DNA of 64,000 nucleotides, from contig LVAV01000028.1 in assembly GCA_001604185.1 (NCBI GenBank), positions 124,001 to 188,000 of the forward strand, written 5' to 3'. The notes below the pieces were generated by a model, which saw only the letters and a list, made by a program, of their open reading frames with translations, was not told the DNA's origin and did no database searches. Below, in pieces: positions 27,577 to 36,536 of this stretch. The translations under genes were made by a program, and so were the position numbers. Each line of letters begins with the position of its first letter. Position 1 is the first letter of the stretch. The DNA comes from Clostridiales bacterium Firm_16. GTDB taxonomy: Bacteria; Bacillota; Clostridia; Saccharofermentanales; Saccharofermentanaceae.

Positions 27577-28586
27577 ATCGCGGTATTTAACATCTTGCGG
27601 GCAAAACGATAGGAGTCGACACACATCTGTTCCAAATCAAACTTCGTCTTCCAGCCAAGTTCTTTTTCTGCCTTTGACGGATCAGAATAACATGTCGCAA
27701 TATCACCGGGCCGACGTTCTACGACCTGATACGGAATCTTGATATCATTTGCCTTTTCGAAAGCCTTAACGATGTCCAGAACACTATAGCCGATACCTGT
27801 TCCAAGATTGTAGATATACACACCGGGCTGATCTTCGAACTTCTTCATGACCGCAACGTGACCGAGTGCAAGATCTACAACATGGATATAATCTCTCACA
27901 CCTGTACCATCCGGTGTATCATAATCATCACCAAATACACGAAGCATCGGAAGCTTACCGACTGCTACCTGCATGATATAAGGCATCAGGTTGTTCGGGA
28001 TGCCGTTCGGTTCCTCTCCGATAAGGCCGCTTTCATGTGCGCCGATAGGATTGAAATAACGAAGCAGCATGATGTGCCAGTCCGGATTGGCTTTCTGGAA
28101 GTCCATCAGGATACGTTCCAGCATCTTCTTAGTCTCACCATAAGGATTGGTGGTAACGCCCAGCGGGCATTCTTCCGTGATCGGAACAAAGGCCGGATCT
28201 CCGTATACAGTAGCAGAAGACGAGAATACCAGTTTATTGACGCCGGCCTTCTTCATCTCGGAAATAAGGTTCAACGTGCCGCAAATATTGTTATTGTAAT
28301 ATTCCCAAGGCATTGCCACACTTTCGCCGACAGCTTTTAATCCTGCGAAATGGATGACACCGTCGATCTTGTTCTCTTGAAAAATCGGAGCAAGTTCCTG
28401 GGCATTGCGCATATCTGCCTGATAAAACTTCGGCTTCTTCCCTGTGATTTCTTCGATCTTATCCAATACATCGACTTTAGAGTTAGAAAGGTTATCGAAA
28501 ATAACTACATCATGGCCGGCCTGGATCAACTCAACACAAGTATGCGATCCGATATAACCTGTACCACCACTGACAAGAATATTCAT
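27573..28586 (-). CDS. galE: UDP-glucose 4-epimerase
   Basis: 337 aa extended short-chain dehydrogenase. NAD loop [10 protein letters not shown] at residues 7-16, catalytic SSSATVYG with Ser/Thr, and YGETKKM carrying the Tyr-x-x-x-Lys pair. GGAGG lies nine bases before the ATG. It interconverts UDP-glucose and UDP-galactose for surface glycans or Leloir metabolism. It is a single gene between tRNA genes. Confidence 0.95.
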   Translation of the reverse strand: MNILVSGGTGYIGSHTCVELIQAGHDVVIFDNLSNSKVDVLDKIEEITGKKPKFYQADMRNAQELAPIFQENKIDGVIHFAGLKAVGESVAMPWEYYNNNICGTLNLISEMKKAGVNKLVFSSSATVYGDPAFVPITEECPLGVTTNPYGETKKMLERILMDFQKANPDWHIMLLRYFNPIGAHESGLIGEEPNGIPNNLMPYIMQVAVGKLPMLRVFGDDYDTPDGTGVRDYIHVVDLALGHVAVMKKFEDQPGVYIYNLGTGIGYSVLDIVKAFEKANDIKIPYQVVERRPGDIATCYSDPSKAEKELGWKTKFDLEQMCVDSYRFARKMLNTAI

Positions 28587-28640
28587 GGATTCTGTCCTCC
28601 GTAAATTTGAAGTTGAATTAATTATACACTATAGAAACAT

Positions 28641-28685
28641 ATAAAGAAAAAAAGAAAAGAGATAAACCCTTTCGGATTTATCTCT
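28641..28685 (-). terminator. Terminator of the tRNA-Tyr operon
   Basis: On the minus strand AGAGATAAA and TTTATCTCT (hairpin 28658-28685) are followed by a long T-rich tract (28657-28641), three bases after the tRNA-Tyr CCA end. Confidence 0.9.
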
Positions 28686-28687
28686 CT

Positions 28688-28772
28688 TGGTGGGAGAAGG
28701 TGGATTCGAACCACCGAAGTCGGTGACAACAGATTTACAGTCTGCCCCCTTTGGCCGCTCGGGAATTCTCCC
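28688..28772 (-). tRNA. tRNA-Tyr (GUA)
   Basis: 85 nt including CCA. Acceptor GGGAGAA pairs with TTCTCCC; the anticodon loop CTGTAAA gives GTA. A long variable arm is present, as for class II bacterial tRNA-Tyr. Confidence 0.95.
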
Positions 28773-28806
28773 TCGAAATGTATATATATGTTGCTTAGCT
28801 TTAATG

Positions 28807-28883
28807 TGGTGGGCCTTCAGGGACTCGAACCCAGGACCGACCGGTTATGAGCCGGTTGCTCTAACCAACTGAGCTAAAGGCCC
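28807..28883 (-). tRNA. tRNA with CAU anticodon (Met elongator or Ile2)
   Basis: 77 nt including CCA. Acceptor GGGCCTT pairs with AAGGCCC, anticodon stem ACCGG/CCGGT encloses CTCATAA. A CAU anticodon is read as AUG or, after lysidine modification by TilS, as AUA. The acceptor and D-arm (CTTTAGCTCAGTTGG) look more like Ile2 than elongator Met to me, but identity cannot be settled by eye. It is not an initiator, since position 1 pairs. Confidence 0.88.
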
Positions 28884-28924
28884 GCTTGTTTGAGTTTGTA
28901 CCCATTTGTCAAAGCGCAAGAAAG

Positions 28925-28953
28925 ATTATAGCGATAATCCTTCTTCTCGTCAA
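28925..28953 (-). promoter_or_regulatory. Promoter of the CAU-tRNA / tRNA-Tyr operon
   Basis: TTGACG (28948-28953), 17 bp, TATAAT (28925-28930) on the minus strand, between the asd terminator and the first tRNA. Confidence 0.85.
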
Positions 28954-28963
28954 CACCTTTTTC

Positions 28964-29002
28964 AAAAAAATCGGGTGGAGTGACAATAAATGCCACTCCA
29001 CC
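28964..29002 (-). terminator. asd terminator
   Basis: GGTGGAGTG and CACTCCACC (28974-29002) form a 9-bp stem with an 11-nt loop; on the minus strand it is followed by CGA and a T-run. Confidence 0.92.
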
Positions 29003-29032
29003 TGTGATCTTCAATGTTTTTACCGATCGAAA

Positions 29033-30118
29033 TCAGTCCTTCGCTGTCAGATAACCCTTCTTATAAAGAAGTTCTGCTGTCAGCATTGCGCCACCGGCTG
29101 CACCACGAAGAGTATTGTGGGACAGGCAGGTAAACTTGTAGTCGAAGATTGTATCCTCTCTCAGACGACCGATGGAAACGCCCATACCATCACCGAACAA
29201 GGCATCCAGAGCCGGCTGCGGACGATTATCCTCTTCCAGATACTGGAGGAACTGCTTCGGTGCGTGCGGAAGTTCCAGCTCCTGCGGAACGCCCTTGAAA
29301 TTCTTCCAGGCCTCAAACATTTCTTCCTTTGTCGGCTTCTTCTCGAAGGAAACCGAAACAGCGGCAGTATGACCTTCCTGAACAGCTACACGGTAGCACT
29401 GTGCAGAAATGACCGGAGCGTCAGCCTTGACAATCTCGTTGCCCTCAATGTGACCCCAGACCTTCAGCGGCTCCTGCTCACTCTTCTCTTCTTCTCCACC
29501 GATATAAGGGATCATGTTGCCTACCATTTCCGGCCAGTCCTTGAATGTCTTTCCGGCACCGGAGATAGCCTGATAGGTGCATACAGAGATCTGCTTAATA
29601 CCGAAGGAAAGAAGCGGTGTCAAAGCAGGAACATAGCTCTGGATCGAGCAGTTCGGCTTAACAGCGATAAATCCACGCTTTGTACCGAGTCTCTCTCTCT
29701 GCTTCTCAATGATCGCTGCATGATCGGAGTTGATCTCAGGAACCATCATCGGAACATCCGGAGTCCATCTATGAGCAGAGTTGTTGGAAATAACCGGAGT
29801 CTCCAGCTTAGCGATCTTCTCTTCCAGAGCACGGATCTCATCCTTCTTCATATCAACAGCGCAGAAAACAAAATCAACCTTCTCGCATACTGCTTCAATA
29901 TTATCCGTGCTTTCAACGATCATGTTCTTCACATAATCCGGCATCTGCTTATCGATCTTCCAGCGGCCTTCTACTGCCTCGGCATATGGCTTACCGGCAG
30001 AACGAGGGGAAGCAACTACTGCAACACATTCAAACCAGGGATGATTATCCAGCAGCGAAATGAAACGCTGTCCGACATATCCTGTTGCGCCGATTACGCC
30101 TACTCTTAACTTACTCAT
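29033..30118 (-). CDS. asd: Aspartate-semialdehyde dehydrogenase, archaeal/fungal-type
   Basis: 361 aa from ATG 30118 (GAGGAA upstream); a longer in-frame start at 30208 is upstream of the promoter and rejected. NADP loop GVIGATGYVGQRF, the catalytic cysteine in VKPNCSIQS, and the later Glu/His segments of the family. The sequence resembles the archaeal/fungal class rather than the E. coli class. It makes aspartate semialdehyde, the branch point to lysine/DAP, threonine and methionine. The gene is monocistronic with its own promoter and terminator. Confidence 0.92.
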   Translation of the reverse strand: MSKLRVGVIGATGYVGQRFISLLDNHPWFECVAVVASPRSAGKPYAEAVEGRWKIDKQMPDYVKNMIVESTDNIEAVCEKVDFVFCAVDMKKDEIRALEEKIAKLETPVISNNSAHRWTPDVPMMVPEINSDHAAIIEKQRERLGTKRGFIAVKPNCSIQSYVPALTPLLSFGIKQISVCTYQAISGAGKTFKDWPEMVGNMIPYIGGEEEKSEQEPLKVWGHIEGNEIVKADAPVISAQCYRVAVQEGHTAAVSVSFEKKPTKEEMFEAWKNFKGVPQELELPHAPKQFLQYLEEDNRPQPALDALFGDGMGVSIGRLREDTIFDYKFTCLSHNTLRGAAGGAMLTAELLYKKGYLTAKD

Positions 30119-30143
30119 ATCAATCACGATTCCTCTCTTGTGT

Positions 30144-30160
30144 GTCCACGCACCGTGGAC
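30144..30160. repeat. Palindrome in the asd leader
   Basis: GTCCACG-CAC-CGTGGAC, perfect 7-bp arms with a 3-bp centre. It lies between the asd promoter and start codon, ~20 bp downstream of the -10. It is a candidate operator or leader hairpin. Confidence 0.6.
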
Positions 30161-30179
30161 ATTTGTCTTTGATGGGTGT

Positions 30180-30208
30180 ATTATATCGCAACAGAAATCA
30201 TAATACAA
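30180..30208 (-). promoter_or_regulatory. asd promoter
   Basis: TTGTAT (30203-30208), 17 bp, TATAAT (30180-30185) on the minus strand. Confidence 0.8.
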
Positions 30209-30275
30209 GATATTTCCAACATTTTTTCAACGTTGTTGTGATACTATGAGTTTAATGACAGGAAAGGAGACGAAA

Positions 30276-31289
30276 ATGGGACGTCCAAAGGGTAAATCAT
30301 CCGGTGAACAAGCAACCTTCCCGATACTGGACCAGTATCTTCGATACATGCAGGCTGTTCAGGAGAAATCTGCTTTAACCATCAAGGAATACCGGTATGA
30401 CCTGATCCTGTTCTTCCGTTTCCTGAAGATGGATCTTGGCAAAGTCAAGATCAGTGAAGATATGAAGTTCGAAGACATACCGATCGACGATATCAACGAA
30501 GCTTTCTTGAATCGGATCACACAGGATGATCTTTTCGCTTTCATGATCTATCTTTCAAGAGAAAGAAAAGCTTCTTCTGCTACCAGAGCCAGAAAAGCTG
30601 CCACACTTAAGTCCTTTTTCCGTTATCTTTTCCAGAAGAAAAGGATCATCAAGGATGACCCTTCCTATGAACTTGAGACTCCGAGACGTCCGAAAAGGCT
30701 CCCGAAATATCTGAATCTGGATCAGAGTGTCCATCTTCTTCAGACAGCGGAACATTCTGAAAAAGCCAGTGCCGAGCGCGATTTCTGCATTCTTACTTTA
30801 TTTCTGAATTGTGGTATGCGTCTTTCTGAACTGCAGGGTATCGATCTTTCCGATATCCGTGAAGATACATTACGAGTAGTCGGTAAGGGTAACAAAGAGC
30901 GGACGATCTATCTGAATCAGGCTTGCCTTCGTGCGCTTCAGGATTACTATCCGGTAAGAGATCAGATGCCCAAGAAAGACCCCCAGGCTTTATTCTTAAG
31001 TAAACGGGGCACCCGCATCAGCACCCAGATGATCCAGAACATCATTAAGGGACTTTTTGCCCGATCCGGCATCGACACAAAGACCTATTCCGTACACAAA
31101 CTCCGTCATACAGCGGCCACCCTTATGTATAAATACGGCGAAGTCGACATTCGAAGTCTGCAGACGATCCTGGGACACCAGAGCGTCGCCACCACGCAGA
31201 TCTATACCCACGTCGATGACGAAACCTTGCACGAAGCCGTTTCCAAGAATCCTCTGGCGGATTTCAAGAAAGATCCGGAATCAACCTAA
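30276..31289 (+). CDS. Xer-family tyrosine recombinase
   Basis: 337 aa from ATG 30276, seven bases after AAAGGAG; ATGs at 30246 and 30255 are upstream of that site. An N-terminal SAM-like core-binding domain (~10-140) precedes the catalytic domain with Arg182 (CGMRLSEL), His274-x-x-Arg277 (HKLRHTAA), LGHQSVATTQ and the tyrosine in IYTHV. XerC/XerD resolve chromosome dimers at dif. It is longer than usual XerC/D by ~40 residues, partly from an insert around 50-85. No att repeats or phage genes are nearby, so a housekeeping role is likelier than an integrase. Its end overlaps the convergent esterase by 9 bp. Confidence 0.88.
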   Translation: MGRPKGKSSGEQATFPILDQYLRYMQAVQEKSALTIKEYRYDLILFFRFLKMDLGKVKISEDMKFEDIPIDDINEAFLNRITQDDLFAFMIYLSRERKASSATRARKAATLKSFFRYLFQKKRIIKDDPSYELETPRRPKRLPKYLNLDQSVHLLQTAEHSEKASAERDFCILTLFLNCGMRLSELQGIDLSDIREDTLRVVGKGNKERTIYLNQACLRALQDYYPVRDQMPKKDPQALFLSKRGTRISTQMIQNIIKGLFARSGIDTKTYSVHKLRHTAATLMYKYGEVDIRSLQTILGHQSVATTQIYTHVDDETLHEAVSKNPLADFKKDPEST

Positions 31290-32900
31290 GTTCTCCTGCT
31301 CATAGATATCCAGGAAACGAAGTGCGACTTCCTTTTTATTCTGCGGATGCAGATCATTGTACCAGCCCAGATCGTAAGTCTTGATCAGATATGCATTCGG
31401 GATATCTGAAACTACTTTGCGCTGCACTTCGCGGACACCATCGAAAGGATCACTGTCATATACCGGACCCTCTCCGAGCCAGTGCGTCACTTCGGCCATA
31501 AGGAATGGAGCCTCCTGCCCGAAAAGCTCTCGCCACTCTCGGACCATATCGGTCAACAGCTCACCATAGTACTGAGGATAATCACAATTGGATTCACCCT
31601 GGTAGAACAGCATGGCTTTGCAGTTCAAACCACGGATCGGATAAAGCATAGAATTAAAGAGTGCTGTCGGAGACCAGATGAAGAAAGTCTGACCTTCATA
31701 AGGCTCGGCAGAAACACCGATACGCAGCTTCCACTCCCCTTCCAGAGAGATCTCGGCATCCTTATACTTCAAGCAATACGGAGTCTCGATCACTGCGCCG
31801 CCGATATTATTATTCATGATCAGGCGGATCGTGATGACATTCTTACCCGGAGTCAGCAGGCCTTTCTCCAGCCAGTATCTTCTCGGCGGATACTTAAATC
31901 CCCATCCACCGACACGGACACCGTTGACATAGGTATCATCTCCGTCGATCAACGTACCCAGACGAAGTTCGACTTTGTCCTGGCAGAAATCAGCCGGAAC
32001 ATCCACCACTTTCTGAAGCCATACAGAACCTTTATAATCTTGCAGGTCAGTCTGATAGAAAGTAGATGGCATATGGAAAGAACGAGTCTCCACACTTTCT
32101 TCCCAGAGATTCTCCCAGTGATTCTGCATACCCGGATCCCGCTTGGCAAGATCAGCATACCAGCCCTGTTCTCTATCCATATCAGCTTTCTGTGTTGCTG
32201 CAACGTACTCCGGATCGGAATATTTCTTGAGCATATCCTTATAACACCACAGACAGCATTTACTCTTATCTCCGTTGCAGGAGCCGGTATCTTTATAAAC
32301 CGGATAGATCTTCTCCATGGACTCAAGAAGATTCTCTTCACTCATCAGGCTCTCAACAGGCGCACCTCCGACTGCCGTCTGAACAAGACCTACCGGAATC
32401 TTATCTTTGAGATATTTATACTTGGCAAAATAGAAACCAATGGCGCTGAACCCGAAGATATTCTTCTGATCAGCATTTACCCATTTACCACCGCTGAGAA
32501 TGTCCCATTTCTCACCAAACAACGGAATCTTCGGCACTTCGAACTGACGGATATCGGCAAAATCAGCCGATTCGATCTCATCGACGTGCATATCCGTCGT
32601 CAATATCAGCGGCAGTTCCATATTTGACTGGCCACCGAGAATATATACATCTCCGAAAAGAATATCGGAAATCTCGATCTTCTCCTTATCAGAAGAGATA
32701 GTAAAAGTATGCGGTCCGCCGGCTTTTTTCGCAGGCAAAAGAACTGACCAGATCATTTTGACAGTATCCTGGACCACTTCAAGAGATATACCATCGAATT
32801 CGGCACACAGTGTCTCGCCTTCATCGAACTGTCCACGAACAGTGTTTTCCCGGTCTCTTTGAAGAATCATTCCATTGCTGTAAATACTGGATATACGCAT
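31281..32900 (-). CDS. SASA-family carbohydrate O-acetylesterase (sialate O-acetylesterase-like)
   Basis: 539 aa. SGNH-type hydrolase: the nucleophile block is GGQSNMELPL (residues ~93-102), and DLHPQNK near the C-terminus supplies the Asp/His pair; FYQGESNCDYPQYY is the conserved middle block. A beta-sandwich insert (~270-400) resembles the jelly-roll of these enzymes. There is no signal peptide, so it works in the cytoplasm, presumably deacetylating imported oligosaccharides. AAGGAGG precedes ATG 32900. It follows a YesL-type gene and a small membrane protein in one operon. Confidence 0.85.
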   Translation of the reverse strand: MRISSIYSNGMILQRDRENTVRGQFDEGETLCAEFDGISLEVVQDTVKMIWSVLLPAKKAGGPHTFTISSDKEKIEISDILFGDVYILGGQSNMELPLILTTDMHVDEIESADFADIRQFEVPKIPLFGEKWDILSGGKWVNADQKNIFGFSAIGFYFAKYKYLKDKIPVGLVQTAVGGAPVESLMSEENLLESMEKIYPVYKDTGSCNGDKSKCCLWCYKDMLKKYSDPEYVAATQKADMDREQGWYADLAKRDPGMQNHWENLWEESVETRSFHMPSTFYQTDLQDYKGSVWLQKVVDVPADFCQDKVELRLGTLIDGDDTYVNGVRVGGWGFKYPPRRYWLEKGLLTPGKNVITIRLIMNNNIGGAVIETPYCLKYKDAEISLEGEWKLRIGVSAEPYEGQTFFIWSPTALFNSMLYPIRGLNCKAMLFYQGESNCDYPQYYGELLTDMVREWRELFGQEAPFLMAEVTHWLGEGPVYDSDPFDGVREVQRKVVSDIPNAYLIKTYDLGWYNDLHPQNKKEVALRFLDIYEQENLG

Positions 32901-32912
32901 AATCTGCCTCCT

Positions 32913-33569
32913 TTATGAGAAAAGATAAGTAAGAAACTTCTCATTTAATTCGCCAGCTTTACCATTCACGGTAAAACCAAGATAGATTTCTTTCCCTTCC
33001 ACTCCGATCTTCTTTAATACACGCTCCGGCAGACAGATCCCATATGCATGACCGTCGTCGCCTTCATAGAAAACTTCACTATTGAACGCATTACTCCGGA
33101 AAGAATCCATAGAGGAATAGAAATCATATCCTGCGTAATGCTCGAAATTCTTCTTATCCATGAGAACATACTGATATTCTCCGGCACTGATCTGAACAGT
33201 AAAGGCGTACTCAAAAGACTGCTGATTATATTCTGCATTTTCCTGAGCTTTCATAATGGCATCCCGAGACAGCACAGCTTGTTTCTTACTGTATCCGGAT
33301 CCCATAGAATCAATAAATCCCTGTGTCAGAACAATATTCCCATCATCAGAAACATCGAAACCTACCGTTGCACCACTATAGATCGTCTTCTTATTCGTAA
33401 TACCGTCATGGATAAACCACACAATACCCGCGATCAAAGCAAGAACAAGCAGAATAGGTAAAAGATAATAATCACGGAAAACCGTGATTTTACCTTTCGC
33501 GCTTAATTCGGAGAACTTCCGTTGCCCATTGGCGATTCTCTTCTCTTCTGACTCTGGCTCGGATCTCAT
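32913..33569 (-). CDS. Hypothetical membrane-anchored protein
   Basis: 218 aa: a charged N-terminal ~35 residues, one TM helix (~36-53), then a ~160-residue extracellular-looking domain of mixed alpha/beta character with many aromatic residues. I do not recognise it. It overlaps the yesL-like stop by 4 bases and is 12 bp from the esterase gene, so it belongs to the same operon. Confidence 0.75.
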   Translation of the reverse strand: MRSEPESEEKRIANGQRKFSELSAKGKITVFRDYYLLPILLVLALIAGIVWFIHDGITNKKTIYSGATVGFDVSDDGNIVLTQGFIDSMGSGYSKKQAVLSRDAIMKAQENAEYNQQSFEYAFTVQISAGEYQYVLMDKKNFEHYAGYDFYSSMDSFRSNAFNSEVFYEGDDGHAYGICLPERVLKKIGVEGKEIYLGFTVNGKAGELNEKFLTYLFS

Positions 33570-34351
33570 TGCTTCTCCTCAACTTCAAGTTTTTTAGAAG
33601 CTTTCTTCTGCTTAGCCTCTTCCTGTTTCTTTCTCTTCGCCTCTGCGATCTCACGGATGTCCGTGTGTTCTGTCTCCGGCTGAACACTGGCTTTTGCCAT
33701 CTCTTCCATGGCCTCGGGAGAATCCTCATCGGTTGCAAAACGAGCTTCAAGCTTCTTGAAACCTCTCTGAAGTGTGACACAAAGGCAGAATACGATCGTA
33801 GTATGCGAGATTACCAGCACCAACGGAAGCCAGCGCATCCAGCGAATGCATGCATATATGGAGAAAAAGATAAGTACGTTAATGGCAACCAAGGCAAAGA
33901 AGTAAAGCATCGAGAACAATGCAGAAACCTTGAATGCTTCAACTACAGTTACTTTGAAACGAGAAATGATCGGAAAGATCGTCATAACTATGAAACTGAG
34001 AATCACTGTGATAAAAACAGCCGCTGCAAAATACACGGTTGGAACATTCATGAATCCGGTGTCGATCATCCAGGACCAGTCCAGCCACACCAGCAAGCAG
34101 GCCACCAGAAGCACACTCCATATGATCATGGACTGTTTGAAGTTCTCCTTGAAGGCCTCGAAGAACTGCTTAAAGATAGTCGGATGCTCTTTACGAACGA
34201 TCCTCATCGCCACAGTATACTTTGCCGTCAATGCCGGACCGATGGTTACGATCGGAATGCAGCACAAAAGACAAAGAACATTCAGTATTACTAGATCAGT
34301 AACAGTACTTATGAAGTTCATAAGTGGACTGTCATATCTTAATAAGTTCAT
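33566..34351 (-). CDS. YesL-family (DUF624) membrane protein
   Basis: 261 aa with five or six TM helices in the first ~190 residues and a Lys/Glu-rich cytoplasmic tail. The N-terminus (LLRYDSPLMNFISTVTDLVILN, then CIPIVTIGPALTAKY) is the DUF624 signature. YesL proteins accompany YesMN and LplABC-type oligosaccharide transporters; their role is unknown. AGGGGAA precedes the ATG. Confidence 0.85.
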   Translation of the reverse strand: MNLLRYDSPLMNFISTVTDLVILNVLCLLCCIPIVTIGPALTAKYTVAMRIVRKEHPTIFKQFFEAFKENFKQSMIIWSVLLVACLLVWLDWSWMIDTGFMNVPTVYFAAAVFITVILSFIVMTIFPIISRFKVTVVEAFKVSALFSMLYFFALVAINVLIFFSIYACIRWMRWLPLVLVISHTTIVFCLCVTLQRGFKKLEARFATDEDSPEAMEEMAKASVQPETEHTDIREIAEAKRKKQEEAKQKKASKKLEVEEKQ

Positions 34352-34371
34352 TCTATTCCCCTTCCGGAATC

Positions 34372-34412
34372 CGGACAGAACAGATCAGCTTCAAACTTCA
34401 GCATACTGTCCG
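34372..34412 (-). repeat. Leader inverted repeat upstream of yesL-like gene
   Basis: CGGACAG (34372-34378) and CTGTCCG (34406-34412) are complementary 7-mers with further pairing possibilities between them. They lie inside the ~80-nt untranslated leader. Confidence 0.5.
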
Positions 34413-34439
34413 AATCACTGGTTTCTCTTTCACTAAACA

Positions 34440-34468
34440 ATCATACTTCCCTTTTCGCTCTTCGACAA
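34440..34468 (-). promoter_or_regulatory. Promoter of yesL-like/esterase operon
   Basis: TTGTCG (34463-34468), 17 bp, TATGAT (34440-34445) on the minus strand. Confidence 0.65.
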
Positions 34469-34533
34469 TAGACATACTATACGAAAGGTATCAGATTATA
34501 ATGTTCTCCTGCATTTGAAGGAGATTATTTGCC

Positions 34534-34574
34534 GAAAAAAATACTACCTGCCCTGTTTTCGCAGGACAGGTAGT
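34534..34574 (-). terminator. Terminator of the sugar ABC transporter operon
   Basis: ACTACCTG...CAGGTAGT with inner CCTG/CAGG makes a long stem (34543-34574) with a short loop; a T-run follows on the minus strand. Confidence 0.93.
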
Positions 34575-34591
34575 AAAGTGCAATTTCGGAA

Positions 34592-35494
34592 TTACTCTTT
34601 TACACCACCGATTGTCAAACCAGTTACGAAATATCTCTGCAGGAAAGGATACAGGCAGATGATCGGCAACATGGTTGCGATGGTAGCAGCGGAACGAACC
34701 GTGATAGGAGTAACTTTTGCAGAAGTTGATTTACCTTCACTTGTAGCATTACCACTCTGCTGCATTACGCTGTTGAGGAGTTTCTGCAACTCGTACTGAA
34801 GAGTTGTGTACTGAGGAGCATTTCTGTTGTACAGCATTGCGTCGAACCAGGAGTTCCAGTGACCAACTGCAACGAACAGAGCAACTGTAGCGTAAACAGG
34901 CTTACAAAGAGGAGAAATAATGCTGATAAAGATTCTCATGTAACCAGCACCATCGAGCTGTGCAGACTCTTCATAAGAATCCGGCAGGTTCTCCATGTAA
35001 GTACGAAGAACAAGAACGTTAAATGCACTTACGAGACCAGGAATAATGTATACCCAGAAAGTATTGGTCAGGCCCATTGTCTTGAAGAGCATGAGTACCG
35101 GAACCATACCACCGCTGGCGTACATTGTGATAACCCAGAACAGAGACAGGCCGTTACGGAACATGAACTTTCTTCTGGAAACTACGAAAGAGATCAACGC
35201 GTTAGCCAGCAAAGCAAGCAATGTACCAAGAACCGTACGTGCAACCGTTACGATAATACCGGTCTGCATACCCTGGATATTAAATACTGTACTGTATGCC
35301 TGAGTGGAGAACTTTCTCGGGATCAAGTGGATTCCACCCTTAACAGCATCAAGGCCGTCATTAAAGGAAAGGGCCAATGTATTGAGAACCGGATAGAGCG
35401 TTACGATACAGAATAAAACTAAGAAAGTTGTATTACAGATGACAAACGCCCAATCCCATTTACTCATTTTGATTTTATTCTTTTTGGAATTCAT
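34592..35494 (-). CDS. Oligosaccharide ABC transporter permease (LplC/YtcP type)
   Basis: 300 aa, six TM helices, with the EAA loop ESAQLDGAGYMRIFISIISP that contacts the ATPase. The C-terminal GGVKE ending is typical of the LplC group. AAGGAGG lies upstream. It pairs with the permease encoded 14 bp before it. No ATPase gene is in the operon; such systems share a general MsmX-type ATPase encoded elsewhere. Confidence 0.93.
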   Translation of the reverse strand: MNSKKNKIKMSKWDWAFVICNTTFLVLFCIVTLYPVLNTLALSFNDGLDAVKGGIHLIPRKFSTQAYSTVFNIQGMQTGIIVTVARTVLGTLLALLANALISFVVSRRKFMFRNGLSLFWVITMYASGGMVPVLMLFKTMGLTNTFWVYIIPGLVSAFNVLVLRTYMENLPDSYEESAQLDGAGYMRIFISIISPLCKPVYATVALFVAVGHWNSWFDAMLYNRNAPQYTTLQYELQKLLNSVMQQSGNATSEGKSTSAKVTPITVRSAATIATMLPIICLYPFLQRYFVTGLTIGGVKE

Positions 35495-35508
35495 AGCACG
35501 CCACCTCC

Positions 35509-36453
35509 TTAGAACAGTCTCTCATCGCCGGTCTTCTTAGCAACAAAGTTGAAGACTACGATCAGGACGATGGAAACGAATGTCTTAAAGACGCCGCCTG
35601 CGGTACCAAGAGAATAATTCATCTTACCAACACCGTAATTCAATACGTAGATGTCGATCGTCTCAGATACAGGCTTCAGAAGACCATTACCGAGTAAGTA
35701 CTGAACTTCGAAACCAGCATTGATAACGTTACCAATATTCATGATAAGAAGAATAATGATTGTCGGACGCAGACCAGGCAGTGTGATGTGCTTGATCTTC
35801 TGCCATCTGCCGGCACCGTCCATCGCAGCTGCTTCATAAAGAGCAGGATCGATAGAAGCGATTGTAGCAAGATAGATGATGGCGTTCCAACCTGTTTCCT
35901 TCCAAACGTTACTGAATGCAACGATTCCCCAGAAATATTTCTTGTACATGAAGAAACTGATAGGCGATTTCAAAATATGTAAATTAACAAGTACTTCATT
36001 AACGATACCGTTGAGGGACAACGCATCAGCGATAATACCTGTTACGACGATCCAAGATAAGAAGTGTGGGAGATAAGAAATTGTCTGAACTAATTTCTTT
36101 CCGAACGTATTGCGTACTTCGTTCAGCAGGATAGCGAATCCGATTGCTGTAATCGTAGTAGCAACAAGATTGATAACACCCATGCAAAGAGTGTTTCGAA
36201 TAACTCGTACAAATGTAGCATCCGAGAACAGGAACTTAAACCATCTTAAACCTACGAACTCAGAGCCAAAAATACCATCTTTGATCTTGTAGTTCTGGAA
36301 TGCCATGATCCATCCAAACAATGGCAAATAATAGAACACAATACCATAGATAACGAACAGAGCCGCGATAATAAGCAGAATGCCCTGTCTTTTCATCTCA
36401 GCTTTGGAATTCTTTTCCTTCAAAGCCGGAGAATTTCCTCTCATAAGGCTCAT
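35509..36453 (-). CDS. Oligosaccharide ABC transporter permease (LplB type)
   Basis: 314 aa from ATG 36453 (GGGAGG seven bases upstream; an earlier ATG at 36486 has no site). Six TM helices and the EAA loop EAAAMDGAGRWQKIKHITLP. The N-terminal MFLPG-like entrance and the NYGVGKMNYSLGTA segment are LplB-like. It is separated from the binding-protein gene by a hairpin. Confidence 0.93.
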   Translation of the reverse strand: MSLMRGNSPALKEKNSKAEMKRQGILLIIAALFVIYGIVFYYLPLFGWIMAFQNYKIKDGIFGSEFVGLRWFKFLFSDATFVRVIRNTLCMGVINLVATTITAIGFAILLNEVRNTFGKKLVQTISYLPHFLSWIVVTGIIADALSLNGIVNEVLVNLHILKSPISFFMYKKYFWGIVAFSNVWKETGWNAIIYLATIASIDPALYEAAAMDGAGRWQKIKHITLPGLRPTIIILLIMNIGNVINAGFEVQYLLGNGLLKPVSETIDIYVLNYGVGKMNYSLGTAGGVFKTFVSIVLIVVFNFVAKKTGDERLF

Positions 36454-36481
36454 AACTTTGCCTCCCCTAAAGTTTAGAAAT

Positions 36482-36513
36482 GGCAACCACAGTCAATTAT
36501 AACTGTGGTTGCC
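36482..36513 (-). terminator. Intercistronic hairpin between binding-protein and permease genes
   Basis: GGCAACCACAG and CTGTGGTTGCC pair over 11 bp with a 10-nt loop; only a short T stretch follows. It is probably a partial terminator or mRNA-stabilising hairpin that lets the binding protein be made in excess. Confidence 0.75.
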
Positions 36514-36536
36514 ACCACCTAAATTACTGACTTAAA

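Noticed and set aside
28886..30109. A 407-codon plus-strand frame opposite asd
   Set aside because: Antisense shadow running through the asd terminator; no RBS or recognisable domain.
29003..30245. Lysine riboswitch or T-box upstream of asd
   Set aside because: The leader is only ~60 nt, too short for either, and has no T-box motif; only a short palindrome is there.
30276..31289. Recombinase near tRNA genes as the integrase of an integrated element
   Set aside because: The flanking genes are housekeeping (asd, esterase), no att-like repeats of tRNA ends are seen within several kb, and no phage or conjugation genes are present.
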